Shown: positions 22,105 to 32,652 of the stretch, piece after piece
Numbering within the stretch: the first letter of the stretch is position 1
How the letters are laid out: each line of letters opens with the position of its first letter
Origin: Erinaceus europaeus
Lineage: Eukaryota > Chordata > Mammalia > Eulipotyphla > Erinaceidae
DNA length: 64,000 nucleotides
NCBI RefSeq assembly: GCF_950295315.1
Contig: NC_080172.1
Coordinates: 112,320,353 to 112,384,352, forward strand
Reading direction: 5' to 3'
The notes under the pieces: generated by a model
Database searches by the model: none
Told to the model about the DNA's origin: nothing
Seen by the model: the letters and a program-made list of their open reading frames with translations, nothing else
Position numbers and translations under genes: made by a program

Positions 22105-22215
22105 AAGGAAATTCAGTGACCAGGAGGTGGTGTAAGATAAAGTGTCCGATTCTCTACCATGAGGCCCTGGGTTCCACCATGGTGTGAATTGTGCCACTGT
22201 GATTTTTTTTTTTTC
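22105..22215 (+). mobile_element. Short tRNA-like SINE
   Basis: 'gtgaccaggaggtggtgtaa' head, 'ctgggttccaccatggtgtg', ending at a T-run. Plus-strand version of the 14735 element. Confidence 0.6.
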
Positions 22216-22425
22216 AATTTGATGGAGTCTCAATGATTTGGTTTTTATTTGCCTGCCCTTGCAATTGGGTTTGTGTCATCAAAGATGCCCGTGAGGTTTA
22301 GATGGGAAAGTGTTCCACCAATATTTTCCTCTAAATAGCTGATAGTTTCTGGTCTAACATCCAGGTCCTTGATCCATATGGATCACAAATGAATGCATGT
22401 GAAATTTGCTTTTTGATATTAATGA
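22216..22425 (-). mobile_element. L1 ORF2 fragment
   Basis: 'ccaatattttcctctaaat' and 'ccttgatccatatggat' match 54440-54505 of the longer minus-strand L1. Confidence 0.7.
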
Positions 22426-22879
22426 TGCTGCCTCAAGCAGATGACAAATGTACAATTTGAGAGTTGCAGATGGAAGTGAGAATGTTTAGGTTTCAGTAGT
22501 TTAGGGTGAGTGAGATGTGGAGCAGGCAGGGAGCAGGCCTTGCTGGCTGAGGCCCTCCAGTGACCACCTTGGACAGAGAGATCAAGAAAACCAGCCTCTT
22601 TCTTTTCCAGAACATGTCTAGGTACATACAGTACTGGACAGAAACTACTGAGTCTTCTCATCAGCCCCTGTGCTTCAAGACAACCCCCCTCCAATAGTCA
22701 GCGTCTCTACCAGAAGATACATGGCTACAGCTGAAGAACCTGCACCCACATATCTTGCCTTCAGTGGCCATCACTCACACAGGGTTCAGTGCTGATGGGC
22801 TACATCATGAGAGTTTGGTCCCACTGCATCTGCGTCAATCCTTGCAAGGTCATTCATCAATTTTTTAGCACTTTTTAAA

Positions 22880-23105
22880 AAAATTCTTATTGTTGTTTTA
22901 GTTGTTGTTGGATAGGACAGAGAGAAATGGAAAGAGGAGGGGAAGACAGAGAGGGAGAGAGACAGACAATGCTGACCTGCTTCACCACCTGTGAAGAGCC
23001 TCCCCCCCCATGCAATTGGGCATCTGGGGACTCAAACCAGGATCCTAATCTCCAGTCTTTGCGCATTGCTCCATGTGTGCTTACCCCACTGCTCACCCGG
23101 TTGCT
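22880..23105 (-). mobile_element. tRNA-derived SINE, CT-body type
   Basis: Reverse orientation: 'gttgttggataggacagaga', 'gcttcaccacctgtgaagag', 'gggactcaaaccaggatcc' and head remnants to 23100. Confidence 0.8.
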
Positions 23106-23124
23106 CATCATTTTTTTTCACTTA

Positions 23125-23425
23125 TTTATTTACTTACATATTTATTTATTTATTTATTTATATTTAGTCATTTTCACTTTTGTTGCCCTTCATTTTCTTG
23201 TTGTTGTTGTTGTTGTTGTACTTATTGTTGTTGTTATATGGGCAGAGAGATATCGAGAGATGAGGGGAAGACAGTGGGGAGAGAAAGACACCTGCGGACC
23301 TGCTTCACCATCTGTTAAGCGACTTTGCTGCAGGTGGGGAGCCGGGGGCTGGAACCTGAATCCTTACGCTGGTCCTTGTGCTTTGCACCACTTGGGCTTA
23401 TCACACTTGCTACCCCATGACTCCC
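23125..23425 (-). mobile_element. tRNA-derived SINE, CT-body type
   Basis: Reverse orientation with a long tail ('atttatttatttattta', 'gttgttgttgttgtt'), 'gacctgcttcaccatctgtt' and 'gccgggggctggaacctg'. Immediately downstream of another copy in the same orientation. Confidence 0.8.
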
Positions 23426-23514
23426 TCATTCATCAATTTTTAGACAGGTTTACCATCCTCTTCAAAGGCAGGAGGAAATTAAATTAATAAATAAATAAGC
23501 AAAAATGATTTATT

Positions 23515-23640
23515 GGTATCATTGTGGGATGGAGAGACACATACCGAGCTTCACAGTGGCACGTGTCACACCAGGGTGGAACTCAGGGCCTCATGGTGGA
23601 GACTCAGGCACTTTATCTACTGCACCACCTCCTGCTTACC
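23515..23640 (-). mobile_element. Short tRNA-like SINE
   Basis: Counterpart of 14735-14832 in the duplicated segment. Confidence 0.65.
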
Positions 23641-23749
23641 CAGTTTCCTTCTTTGTGAAATTGCTTTAGCAAAAACATTCTCCATTTTCAGAAACGTCTT
23701 AGTACACGTCTATCATCATAGATAGTAAATGATATAAGGATTTCATTAA

Positions 23750-23900
23750 AGGCTGGGGTACATGGCATAATGGTTATGCAAGGAGACTCTCATGCCTGAC
23801 GCTCCAAGTCTCAGTTTATTCCCATGTACCACCATAAGCCAAAGGACAGCAGTGCTCTGGTTAAAAAAAAAAAAAAAGAAAAAGAAAGGAAAAAGAATTT
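23750..23900 (+). mobile_element. SINE ('gttatgcaa' type)
   Basis: 'tggcataatggttatgcaag' head and an A-run from 23863. Counterpart of 14930-15060. Confidence 0.65.
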
Positions 23901-24231
23901 CATTGAGATAGTACTAAGTCAGTAGATTTAGATTTGAATGAAATGGCTAATACAGAGAACAATTTTATTCCTCTATTTGGAGTGTTTATCCAAGTACATA
24001 AACTGCAGCTTCTATCCTGTGAGTCCAGGGTTCTACCAGGGCAGCTATTTCCCAGCTGGCAACAATTGCTCATTAAGCCTGTCAGCACTCACCCTGCTAT
24101 TTAAGCTGCTATCTCATCTTCCTCTACTTTCCACATAGGAACAACCAATGATTTTTTTTTACCCCTTTCTAGGAAACAGTTTAGTTGTTTCCTAAGTCTG
24201 TGTAATACGTAATGACAAATGGTCATGCTTT

Positions 24232-24375
24232 GCTTGAGGTTTGATAGCATCATGGTTATGCAAAGAGACTCTCAGGAGGAGGCTCCAAAGTTGCCAGTTC
24301 AATCCCCTGCACCACCAAAAACCAGAGCTGAGCAGGGTTCTGGTAAAATAAATCAGTAAAATAAAATAGGAGAAA
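24232..24375 (+). mobile_element. SINE ('gttatgcaaa' type)
   Basis: 'agcatcatggttatgcaaag', 'cagttcaatcccctgcacc', 'agcagggttctggtaaaata'. Counterpart of 15905-16015. Confidence 0.65.
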
Positions 24376-24599
24376 AGCATTTGTTTATAGCCGTGAGCTC
24401 TGTAAACTGTGATATTATTATCAGGCTTTGGCTTCTTGATGCATGTGAATTTGTTTTACCTGGAACACTAAAGCTGTGGCTTAGAGTCCACAGTGCATAT
24501 AATGGTGCCAACCTACTGCCCATATCCTCAGTCTAGAGACTACGTCTACATTTCTACTGTGAAACAGGGAATTTCTATCTTGTCCATTGCTTTTCAAAT

Positions 24600-25000
24600 A
24601 GAATATTGGTGCATGCTCCCAGAGAGGGATAAATGTTAGGAGAAGATGACTAGTGGGCTCTGAAACCCTATTCTACAAGGACCCACAGAGAAAAGAGAGA
24701 AAAAGAGAGAGAAGGAGAGAGAGAGAGAGAAGGAAAGTAAATTCAGAGGTAGTAATAGGTGCATGTGTGATTTAAAACAGAAGAGAAGGCAGAACCATAG
24801 GAAAAAATAGGGAAGAATAGAGATAGACAGATATTTATGGAAATAGTAGTCAATCCAAATCTGTGACCTTGGGAGAATTACTGCAATTTCCAGTGAAGGG
24901 CACGGGGATATAGAACTCTGGTGGTGGAGATGGTTTGAAGTTGTATCCCTCTTGTTGTGCAACTCTACATCACTAATACAATACTAAAAGATCATGTTTA
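24600..25000 (+). mobile_element. Degraded L1 3' end with GA-rich tract
   Basis: 'gctcccagagagggataaa' and 'gaactctggtggtggagat' are the closing part of the long L1 3' UTR on the plus strand. A (GA)n-rich insert spans 24683-24735. Confidence 0.5.
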
Positions 25001-25101
25001 ATTATAGTAGTTAACTTGGTCTCCTGTAACTGTTCAAGGAATCTTTACAGACATAACTGATAAACCATGGATCTAGACTAATATCGGGGTCTCTAGCGGG
25101 G

Positions 25102-25694
25102 TGATCTCCAAGAGAAAGGTAACGGACTGGTTCTTTTTCACTCATGCAAGGGATGACACGAAGTAAAGACACCGGGGAGACCAGCAGTGTGTTCAGATCT
25201 CAGATCTCAGGTCTCGTTTATTAGCAGGTGGGCAAAGTTTAAGTAGAAAACCAAACAAAGAACAGTATTCAAATATGTCAGAAATTACAGGTTTCTTAAA
25301 GGTCAGCTTGCCCCTATGGTAGGGAGCTGGTAAGACAAGAATTGATGCAGATACATAAAGTTCAAGATAATTAGTCTCCTGATGCAGGTATTTAATTACC
25401 CAAAGGTGTTTGAGGGGAGAATAGGGGTTGAACCAGTTAAGGCATGATATAGAGAAGATAAGCAAGGATTGATGCAAATTGAGGACATCAAAGGGCACTG
25501 CTAGGTGTGTGTGATAAGGTGTGTTCTCCTCTGTGAACTTTGAGTAAGTGAATCTTAAAGTAGGCGGCCATATGGCCTGCAGTTAATGGAGAGAAGTATT
25601 GAGGTCTCTGTGGGCCTGAGAGACTAACAAGGCAAGCTTAGTCTGGGACACTTTTTCCCTCTTGGCTCACCTCTATGATGAGAGAGACTTACCA
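25102..25694 (-). mobile_element. Solo LTR (593 bp)
   Basis: TG...CA ends (TGATCTCC ... CTTACCA on the + strand) are flanked by a perfect 6-bp direct repeat 'gcgggg' at 25096-25101 and 25695-25700. AATAAA lies on the minus strand at 25222-25217, so the element points left. No sequence similarity to the 27795 or 44415 LTRs was noticed. No internal region. Confidence 0.75.
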
Positions 25695-26034
25695 GCGGGG
25701 TGTCTATCCAGACCTCCATCCAAGGATGGGAGAGCTTCCCTATGCTCTACCAATCTATCACATAGTCCCACAGACTAAAGCAGATTGGAATATCTTCAAA
25801 ATTGCAAATCATCAGAGAGGACCCCATCTTGTCTCTTTAATGATTTGGAAAATGTCTTTTTATTCTTCATACAGATTTTTTTTTTTTTGCCAGAGCTCTG
25901 TTCAGCTCTTGTTTTTGGTAGGACTGGGCTTTGAAAACGGATAATTTGGTGTCACAGGTTCTGCATTTCCATTATGCTAACCCACCCATGACAATTTCAA
26001 ATATAATTCTAATATTTTTCTTTTTATTGTGCTC

Positions 26035-26260
26035 AATATATTTATTATTTATTTACTTTCTACCAGATCAGTTGAGAGGGGAAGTGGAAATAGGGAGAGA
26101 GACAAACACACACACACACACCCCTGTGTCTTCACTTCATTGTTGTAACCTTCCCCCTACAGGGGGTACTGAGGCCTTGAGCCTGGCCTTGCTCACTGTG
26201 CACTGTGCTCACAGGAGTGTAGGAGCCATCACCCTGTCCCTCCACACAGCTTTGCTTTGA
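26035..26260 (-). mobile_element. SINE-like fragment with (CA)n
   Basis: A T/A-rich start, 'accagatcagttgagaggg', a short (ca) tract at 26105-26122 and a 'ggtactgaggccttgagcc' reversed head block. The remaining 26260-26745 is GC-richer, with no recognised gene. Confidence 0.5.
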
Positions 26261-26749
26261 GGAGGTGCTGCATGAAATCATGATGCTCTGCATGTCCTCA
26301 GTGAGGAGGGTTCCCTTTATTCCCTCCACTGCAGCACAGTTTCTCTCCCACCAACAGCCCACAGACATGTCCAGAATCCAGCTTGTTCCTGCTCTAGGCA
26401 AAGCATCTTGTGGCAGTTAACTCAGCTCACACCACACTGGGCCTGGACAAAGGGCAACAAGCAAGGACTCCCTGCTGGGCCTCATGGCTGGGGCTGCTGG
26501 GCTGGGGACCTAGGGCAGGACTTCTCTTTCCTGGAAAGGGAGGAGCCTGGTGCTCACTCTGTTGTTGGGATCTTGTGGGATCCAGAGAGATGAAGCCCTG
26601 GAGGCCTTGCCCCTGGGGACTGGCCTACACTGAGAGCTCAGGCCATTTCCTGCTTTCTCTCCCTGCTGGCAGAAGTCTACATGTTGACCCTGCAATTGCA
26701 CCCTCTACTGAGTAATTGGGCAAAGGAGCCTGAGATATCAGCTTGCACA

Positions 26750-26950
26750 CATGTCACCAATGACTCATGATTCTTCTAACTTAACAGCCTTGGGTTAAAG
26801 AGAGGAGGCAGGAAGGATGGACCATCTTCAGACCTTGAGGAAAACTCCCAGTCTGCAGTATTTTACTGCCATCTACTGGCAGTTCAGAGAAATAAACTGT
26901 GGAAATTTAAAAAAGACTTTTTTTTTTCAGTATTTCTGAGGATAATTGTC
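26750..26950 (+). repeat. Duplicated segment shared with 16031-16230
   Basis: See the text shared with 16031-16230. 26950-27794 has no feature I can name beyond short simple repeats ('atttatttattt' at 26970-26990). Confidence 0.6.
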
Positions 26951-27794
26951 CTTTAGCTGATATACATATAGTTATTTATTTATTTATTTGACTGTGTATC
27001 TCTTGGATAATTGTAGACAGTGATTATGCAGGAGTGACAATGTTGATGCTGTCTAAGGTATTAAGACATATATGTTACTTTCTTTGTGTAGCTAGTTGAG
27101 GACTTACAGTGAGTGAGGGGAGTGAAGTAGGCTGTATGGGTGTGTCTAGGCCTAAGCAGTGAATTCTTGAGAAGACAGTCTGTGGAGCACTCATAGGCCT
27201 TTCTGCTACAATGCCAAGCTATTTAGGTCTCAGTCTATCACAGAGGACTACTAAGCGCTTTTCCTCTGAGGTATGTATGTGCCCCTACCTTATGAACACG
27301 TGTATACATGTGCTCCCTAGGTGCTAGCCTATATCTAGGGTCTGCAATGTGGTTAGTGCACCATCTGAAATGGAACTAGGTAGTTCCTTGTGTTAGGGAA
27401 AGTCTTACCAAACTGTTGCAGTTGAAAGGTTGAAATCTCAGGCTTGGCGTCTCTGATTATAATCCAAAGGCAAAAGTCAGTGGTGATTTATAAGACTGTA
27501 AGTTAAGGGGAGTATAGTTTCACACCATTCCCACCATCAAAGTTCTGTTTCCTCACCTTCACACCCCTATGGCTGATGACTGCCTTTATTTTTTTTGATG
27601 GTTATAAGAGAGATCAGGGTAGAAAAATGAACAAGAGAAAAACTACATTGAGATCCATTTTATTTCTCAACTCTTCATAAGACATACAAAAGGCAGAATC
27701 CCCCAGATGATTTTCAACCAAATTAGACCCCTCATTGCTTGCAACTATTTAAAATACTTGTAAATCTGATTCTATTAGAAAAATGCCCATTTAG

Positions 27795-28135
27795 TGTTGC
27801 TGAGGAGTTATTCTGATGCAGTCTCCGCCCCCAGGTTTTACTACGCCGCCGCGCAAAACCCTAGCATTGCCCCCTTCAACCAATCCTGGCCCTACACATC
27901 ACCCCTGGTTGTCGCCCTATAAGAAGCCCCCTCACCCCCCCCTCTGGGCTCTCAGCTCTCCCTCTCTGAGGTCTCACTCCCTGCTCTCCCCCCATGTTTG
28001 GCCATTGCCGGCTGGCTCCACGTGATCCGAACCAAACCCCCTCCCATCCTATAATAAAGATTTGTGTACCCCTTTGCTCTGGACATCCGCTCTCTTCTCC
28101 GCGGTGCAGCCCGACACCAGACCACCTCAACAACA
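27795..28135 (+). repeat. 5' LTR of the provirus
   Basis: 341 bp from TGTTGCTGAGG to CCTCAACAACA. TATA-like 'cctataagaag' near 27916, AATAAA at 28053-28058. It contains a roughly 28-bp segment (about 27957-27985) absent from the 3' LTR, plus about a dozen substitutions relative to it, several at CpG sites. Confidence 0.9.
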
Positions 28136-28137
28136 TC

Positions 28138-28155
28138 TGGCACCCATCGTGTTCC
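28138..28155 (+). promoter_or_regulatory. Primer binding site
   Basis: TGGCACCCATCGTGTTCC starts two bases after the LTR. It resembles the lysine-tRNA PBS of betaretroviruses with several mismatches. This is where the tRNA primer for minus-strand DNA synthesis would pair. Confidence 0.65.
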
Positions 28156-28250
28156 GTACCCACACCACGCCCGGCCTGAGGTCTCCGAAACCGCCCAGAC
28201 ACAGGTAAGTGGCATCCGCCCACTTCTGTGGCCCTGCGTTTCCCTCCACC

Positions 28251-29860
28251 ATGGGAAATTTCTCGTTTTATGAGGAGGTGTCCCAGTCATTATCTCTTGA
28301 CCTGGGACAGATTCACGCTGTCATAAACGGTTTAATTTTCACTACCCCTTGGATTTTTTTAACTGTGGTCGCCACTTTCAAGATATGTAAAACGTGGTAT
28401 GCCATAAGGATAAGTGACCTTGAGGCTGAAGTACGAGAGTTAAATCACATGTGCTTAAGACTTAGACGTCCTAAGCGATCAGCGGCTAAACCCAAGAATT
28501 CCGTTCCCACAGACACTCACGTGTTCGGACGCTCCTCCTCTGACCCCGCCCCCTTCCGCCCCGGTTTCAGCTCTGCCTGCAGCTTCTGCATTCCTGAACC
28601 CCACCCCTGCCCCTGCCGCCCTGGTTTCAGCTCCGCCTGCAGCTTTCGTGTCCCTGAACCTCCCCCCCCCGCCCCTGCCGCCCTAGTTTCAGCTCCGCCT
28701 GCAGCTTCCGTGTTCTTGACCCCACCCCGGCCCCTGCCGCCATGGTTTCAGCTCCACCTGAGGTTTCTGCGACCCTGAACCCCCTCCCCTGCCCCTGCCG
28801 CCCCGGTTTCAGCTCCGCCTGCAGCTTCTGCATTCCTGACCCCGCCCAGGCCCCTGCCGCCCTGATTTCAGCTCCGCCCCCGGCCCCTGCCATCGCGGTT
28901 TCAGCTCTGCCTGAGGCTTCCTCGTACCTGACCCTGCCCCCTGCTGATATGTCACCATTAAGGGACCTAGTGGCTGAGATACGAGAGCTAAAGGATATTT
29001 TTTCAGCATTTAAGGATTTTAAACCATGTGCAGTCCACCCCAGGAGCTCCGTCCCCGTAGATATGCGTTTAGTCTCCCCTGCAGCCACTACAGCAGTTTC
29101 TACGGCACTTTCCACTTCTGTAGCTCCCTCTCCCGTGCCATCAGACCAAATCCACACATTCCCGGTAAACTTGGCCCCTTCAAAACAAAACCCTCAGTGG
29201 CAGCCATATTCCTCTAATGAAATTGGAACACTCAAACAAGAAGTCAGGGAGGACGGAATGCATTCTCCATGGACCAAGTCCGTCTTGAGGAGTTTTTACC
29301 AGCATTTAAATTTTAAATACACCACAAGACTGGAAAGATCTGGCTCGTGCTGCACTCCCAGACCCACTCTATCTTCAGTGGCAGGCATGCTTCCGCGATG
29401 AGTGCTCTAGACAATCGCAGAAAAATAGTAACAAACAGGTAGAATGGAATTCTGATGCTTTGTTTGGAGCAGGAGCTTATGAATCTGGAGCTCAGCAGGC
29501 AGAAGCCAGGTTTCCAACCGGTTATTTTGAACAGGTACGCATCTGTGCAACACAAGCATGGGAAAGGGTGACCACACCCGATGTAGATCCGTCAGCTCCC
29601 ATTAACTCTTTTCACCAAGGCTCTGATGAATCATTGGCGAGCTTCATCTCAAGGGTGAAGAGAAGCTTAGAGAGAAAGGTTTATAATCCTGATGTCCGCA
29701 AACTACTCCTGCGCTCTATTGTCTGGGAAGGCATGACACCACAATTCTGTCAGGTATGCCTTAATCTTAAACACCTACACCCAGATAATTGGATTCTAGC
29801 GACACAGGAACTTACATCAGGCAATTATGGGGCACCCGCTATGACACAGGTCTATGCAGT
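28251..29860 (+). pseudogene. gag: ERV gag (matrix to capsid), frame-broken
   Basis: The ATG at 28251 is in good context (ccaccATGg) and followed by Gly ('MGNFSFYEEV'), the usual N-myristoylation signal. A short matrix-like domain with a hydrophobic stretch ('TPWIFLTVVATF') comes first, then a heptad-like segment ('ISDLEAEVRELN'), then a proline-rich minisatellite. After this the frame changes near 28740-28780. A second heptad-like segment and a Ser/Pro-rich linker follow, then capsid. The frame changes again near 29285-29400 inside capsid. The capsid C-terminal part with the major-homology-like 'QGSDESLASFISRVKRSLER' is open from before 29460. It cannot make a complete Gag. Confidence 0.85.
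28560..28945 (+). repeat. GC-rich minisatellite inside gag (unit about 60 bp, about 7 units)
   Basis: Imperfect tandem copies each start near 'ggtttcagctccgcctg' and run through a C-rich tail 'cccctgccgcc'. Copies begin near 28563, 28622, 28685, 28743, 28804, 28863 and 28897; one is shortened. Units are translated as Pro/Ala/Ser-rich peptide in one frame and Cys/Phe-rich peptide in another, because unit lengths are not all multiples of three. Confidence 0.9.
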
Positions 29861-30512
29861 TGCCCCACGTAAGCAAAACAGGGCCTGCTTTCAGTGCGGT
29901 CGCCAAGGACATTGGCGTAACCAATGTCCTGATAAGTTGCGACCACGCCTCCAGTCAGGGAAACCATGCCTCCAGCCAGAGCAACCCTGCTTTCAGTCAG
30001 GGAGCCAGAGACCACGTACTGTTTGTCCAAAATGTCGTAAGGGGTTTCATTGGAAGAGAGATTGTTGGTCCATATTTCATAAAGATGGTTCACCCCTGAA
30101 TGGTACAAATTTGGGGCATGAGATATTGTGGACCACTCCTGTTTTAGAATGGGGCCACCCTTCTATGACAGTAAAGATTGGCAATATTCCTTTTAAATTT
30201 TTTATTGACACGGGGGCAGAAAAGACGATTTTAAGGCAAGAAGAGGTTCCCCAAGATTGGGAACTTATCCCTGGATCCAGTTTACATGGAATAGGAGGGA
30301 TGACCAGAGCATTTTGCACACGAGACTCGCTCATGTGGGAAGACCCAGAAGGTTCTACCGGACACTTCCGCCCTTTGGTAGCTAATATTAGCAACAACTT
30401 ACTGGGCAGGGATCTTCTGGAATGTCTTGATGTTAGGATATCCACAGACACCTCTGCAGAGCGTAAAACTCATTCCCGTGATACCAGGTCTATTCAGCAC
30501 CCCCAATACTAA
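29460..30512 (+). pseudogene. ERV capsid C-terminus, nucleocapsid and protease in one frame
   Basis: A 350-codon open stretch. Capsid C-terminal domain is at residues about 1-120. The nucleocapsid has two zinc knuckles, 'CFQCGRQGHWRNQC' and 'CPKCRKGFHWKRDC' (the second has Phe-His in place of the usual Gly-His), separated by Gln/Pro/Cys-rich short repeats. An aspartic protease follows with active-site 'FIDTGAEKTIL' and a C-terminal 'NNLLGRDLLECL' block. In related betaretroviruses gag and pro are in different frames joined by ribosomal frameshifting; here they run on without a shift. No dUTPase domain is seen between nucleocapsid and protease. The beginning given is only the first Met; capsid reading extends upstream. 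Confidence 0.88.
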
Positions 30513-30571
30513 ATGCCACTGTTCGTAGCCAAACACCCCACTTAAGCTGGCTTTCTAATGAGCCTGTCTGG

Positions 30572-31726
30572 GTGGAACAGTGGCCTTTAACTAGGGATAA
30601 GCTAAAAATTTTAAAAGAGCTCATCCGAGAGCAGTTGTCCTTGGGACACATTCATCATTCTCGAAGCCCATGGAATACTCCTGTCTTTGTGATTAAAAAG
30701 CGCTCAGGAAAATGGCGCCTCCTTCAAGATCTCCGTGCAGTAAATAAAACCATGCAGGTCTGGGGCTCCCCCCAAAGGGGTTTGCCTCTTGCTTCTGCAA
30801 TTCCCATGGGAATTCCAATCATAGCTATTGATATACAAGATTGTTTTTTCTCTATCCCCTTGCATCCACAAGATTGTAAACATTTTGCCTTCTCTGTTCC
30901 GTCTATTAATAACACCAGCCCTGCTGATAGATTTGAATGGGTGGTGCTGCCCCAGGGTATGGCCAATAGTCCTATAATTTGTCAGGAGGCTGTTAAATCT
31001 GCCCTTGTCCCATATATTCATAAGGGCCTTACTATTTTTCATTATACAGATGATACTTTAATATGGGGAAAATCAGATACAGATCTCTATGCCTTACGTG
31101 ATTTTCTCATTCCTGCATTAAAGAAAAGTAGCCTTAATGTAGCCCCTGAGAAGATACAGCTAATCCCTCCAATATCCTTCCTAGGTTCATAGATTTCTCT
31201 AATGCAAATTCGTCCCTTAAAACCTAATGTTACCTTCCCTTCTAACCTTACTTTTGCTTCTTTACAAAGTTTTCTAGGAAATTTAAATTGGCTTAGGCAG
31301 TATCTCTATCTGCCCACAAGCTGCCTCCAACCACTGTTTGACCTGTTGAAAGGAAACAAACAGCCCTCTTCAAAACGTAAGTTAACTCCTGAGGCCTCCT
31401 TGGCACTGGAAAGGGTTAACCAGGCCCTCCAGGACACGCACCTTGTTCGATTTTCCCCCTCCTCTCCGGTAAACCTTCTAATCTTCAACTCCACCCCCAC
31501 AGTAGTAGGGGCACTGTGGCAAGACCATGGGGTTCTCGAATGGCTTCACACACCAGTAGGAGGAGCTCCAAGACTCCTCACTGAGATAGACGCATTAGCA
31601 TTCATGGTTCGCCAAAGGAGAAATAGGTCTTTGCAGGTCTTAGGGAAGGAACCGGATTTAATCATTCTGCCCTTTTCTCTCACAGATACAAAGTGGCTTA
31701 TACGCCATCATTCCCACTTTCCATAA
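30572..31726 (+). pseudogene. pol: ERV reverse transcriptase, one in-frame stop
   Basis: The pol frame is -1 relative to the gag-pro frame and is open upstream of 30572 into the protease end, as expected for frameshift-linked pro-pol. RT motifs seen: 'SPWNTPVFVIKKRSGKWRLL', 'AIDIQDCFFSIPLHPQDC' (motif A Asp), 'LPQGMANSPIICQ', and the catalytic box as 'YTDDTLIW'. Thr stands where related viruses usually have Met or Val. A stop TAG at 31190-31192 follows the palm. The frame then continues through the connection domain to 31726. The enzyme would copy viral RNA into DNA in the virion core. Confidence 0.88.
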
Positions 31727-32652
31727 GCTTCGTGGGGTTTCCAGGACAAATAGATAACCATTTTCCTTCTAATAAATTGATAGCTTCTTTACCTCTTCTG
31801 CCTCTACTAGCCCCTAAACTTTTCTCTCGGGATCCCATTCCCTCTGCTCCTACAGTCTTCACTAATGGTGGAAAAAAAGGAGCTGCTGCCCTTATATATT
31901 ACCCAGACAAACAATCTCCTAAACCTCTCTTTACTGAGCTTCCTGATAATTCCCCTCAGTACAAAGAACTTTATGCTGTTTTTCTTGCACTAAAAGCTGT
32001 ACCAGAATCCTTCAACCTTTTTTCTGACAGTGTGTATACTGTTAACTTACTTCCATGGCTTGCTCGTTCTTATGTGAAAATTGATGACAACCCACTTTCC
32101 CCTCTCTTGATTCAAATCGCCTCTATGCTCTGTTCTCGAACCCAACCACTGTATATTCCACACCTTCATTCCCACAGCCCTTTTCCTGGTTCCCTGTCTG
32201 AAGGGAATGCTGCAGTTGACTGCCTTGCCTCCACAGGAACTTTCCCAGTCTCTGTCTCTGATCCTGCTAATTTTCATTCTCTAACCCATGTTAATCTTAA
32301 AGGCCTTCGAGCTCGATTCCCTGATGTTCCTGTACCACAGTTAAAACATATCCTTGCTACATGCTCTTCTTGTGCAAGTCTTATAAAGACACCTGCTATC
32401 CATACCCTTGGGGTTAACCCCCGAGGTTTAAAAGCTAATGCTATTTGGCAAATTGATGTCACCCACATACCAAACTTTGGCAAACAAAAATATGTGTTTG
32501 TCTCAATTGATACCTTTTCTAAATTTATGTGGGCTATAGCTCAGACAGGAGAAAGTGTTAAAAAGCTTTTAAGCCATATGCTCTCTTTGTTTTGCCGTTA
32601 TGGGGGTCCCATTATTTTTGAAAACAGACAATACACCTATGTTTACAAGTAA
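31693..32652 (+). pseudogene. pol: ERV RNase H and integrase N-terminal part
   Basis: A frameshift near 31690-31726 moves pol into another frame. RNase H shows 'VFTNGGKKGAAAL', where the first catalytic Asp is replaced by Asn, then 'QYKELYAVFLAL' (Glu), 'LFSDSVYTVNLL' (Asp) and 'SEGNAAVDCLAS' (Asp). The integrase zinc domain HHCC follows (His pair in 'NFHSLTHVNLK', Cys pair in 'CSSC'), then the core with 'WQIDVTHIPNFGKQKYVFV' (first Asp of DDE). The frame fails again near 32620-32650. Confidence 0.87.

Larger units (their letters stand above)
22685..24370 (+). repeat. Segmental duplication copy 2 of 14105-16020
   Basis: Shares the unique text, several of the same SINEs in the same order, and the flank on both sides of the 15126-15627 LTR, but lacks that LTR. 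It also carries one extra SINE at 23150-23425. Confidence 0.8.

Noticed and set aside
22927..23487. 186-codon plus-strand frame
   Set aside because: Spans two reverse-oriented SINEs with low-complexity runs of Val and Tyr/Leu; not a gene.
26410..26715. Trp/Gly-rich 101-codon frame in a GC-richer stretch
   Set aside because: No recognisable domain, no splice or promoter context, and competing frames on both strands.
27876..28290. Long minus-strand frames in the 5' LTR
   Set aside because: Antisense shadows of the LTR; a similar pattern appears in the 3' LTR.
28627..29157. Minus-strand frame with Gly/Ala/Glu repeats
   Set aside because: Antisense reading of the gag minisatellite.
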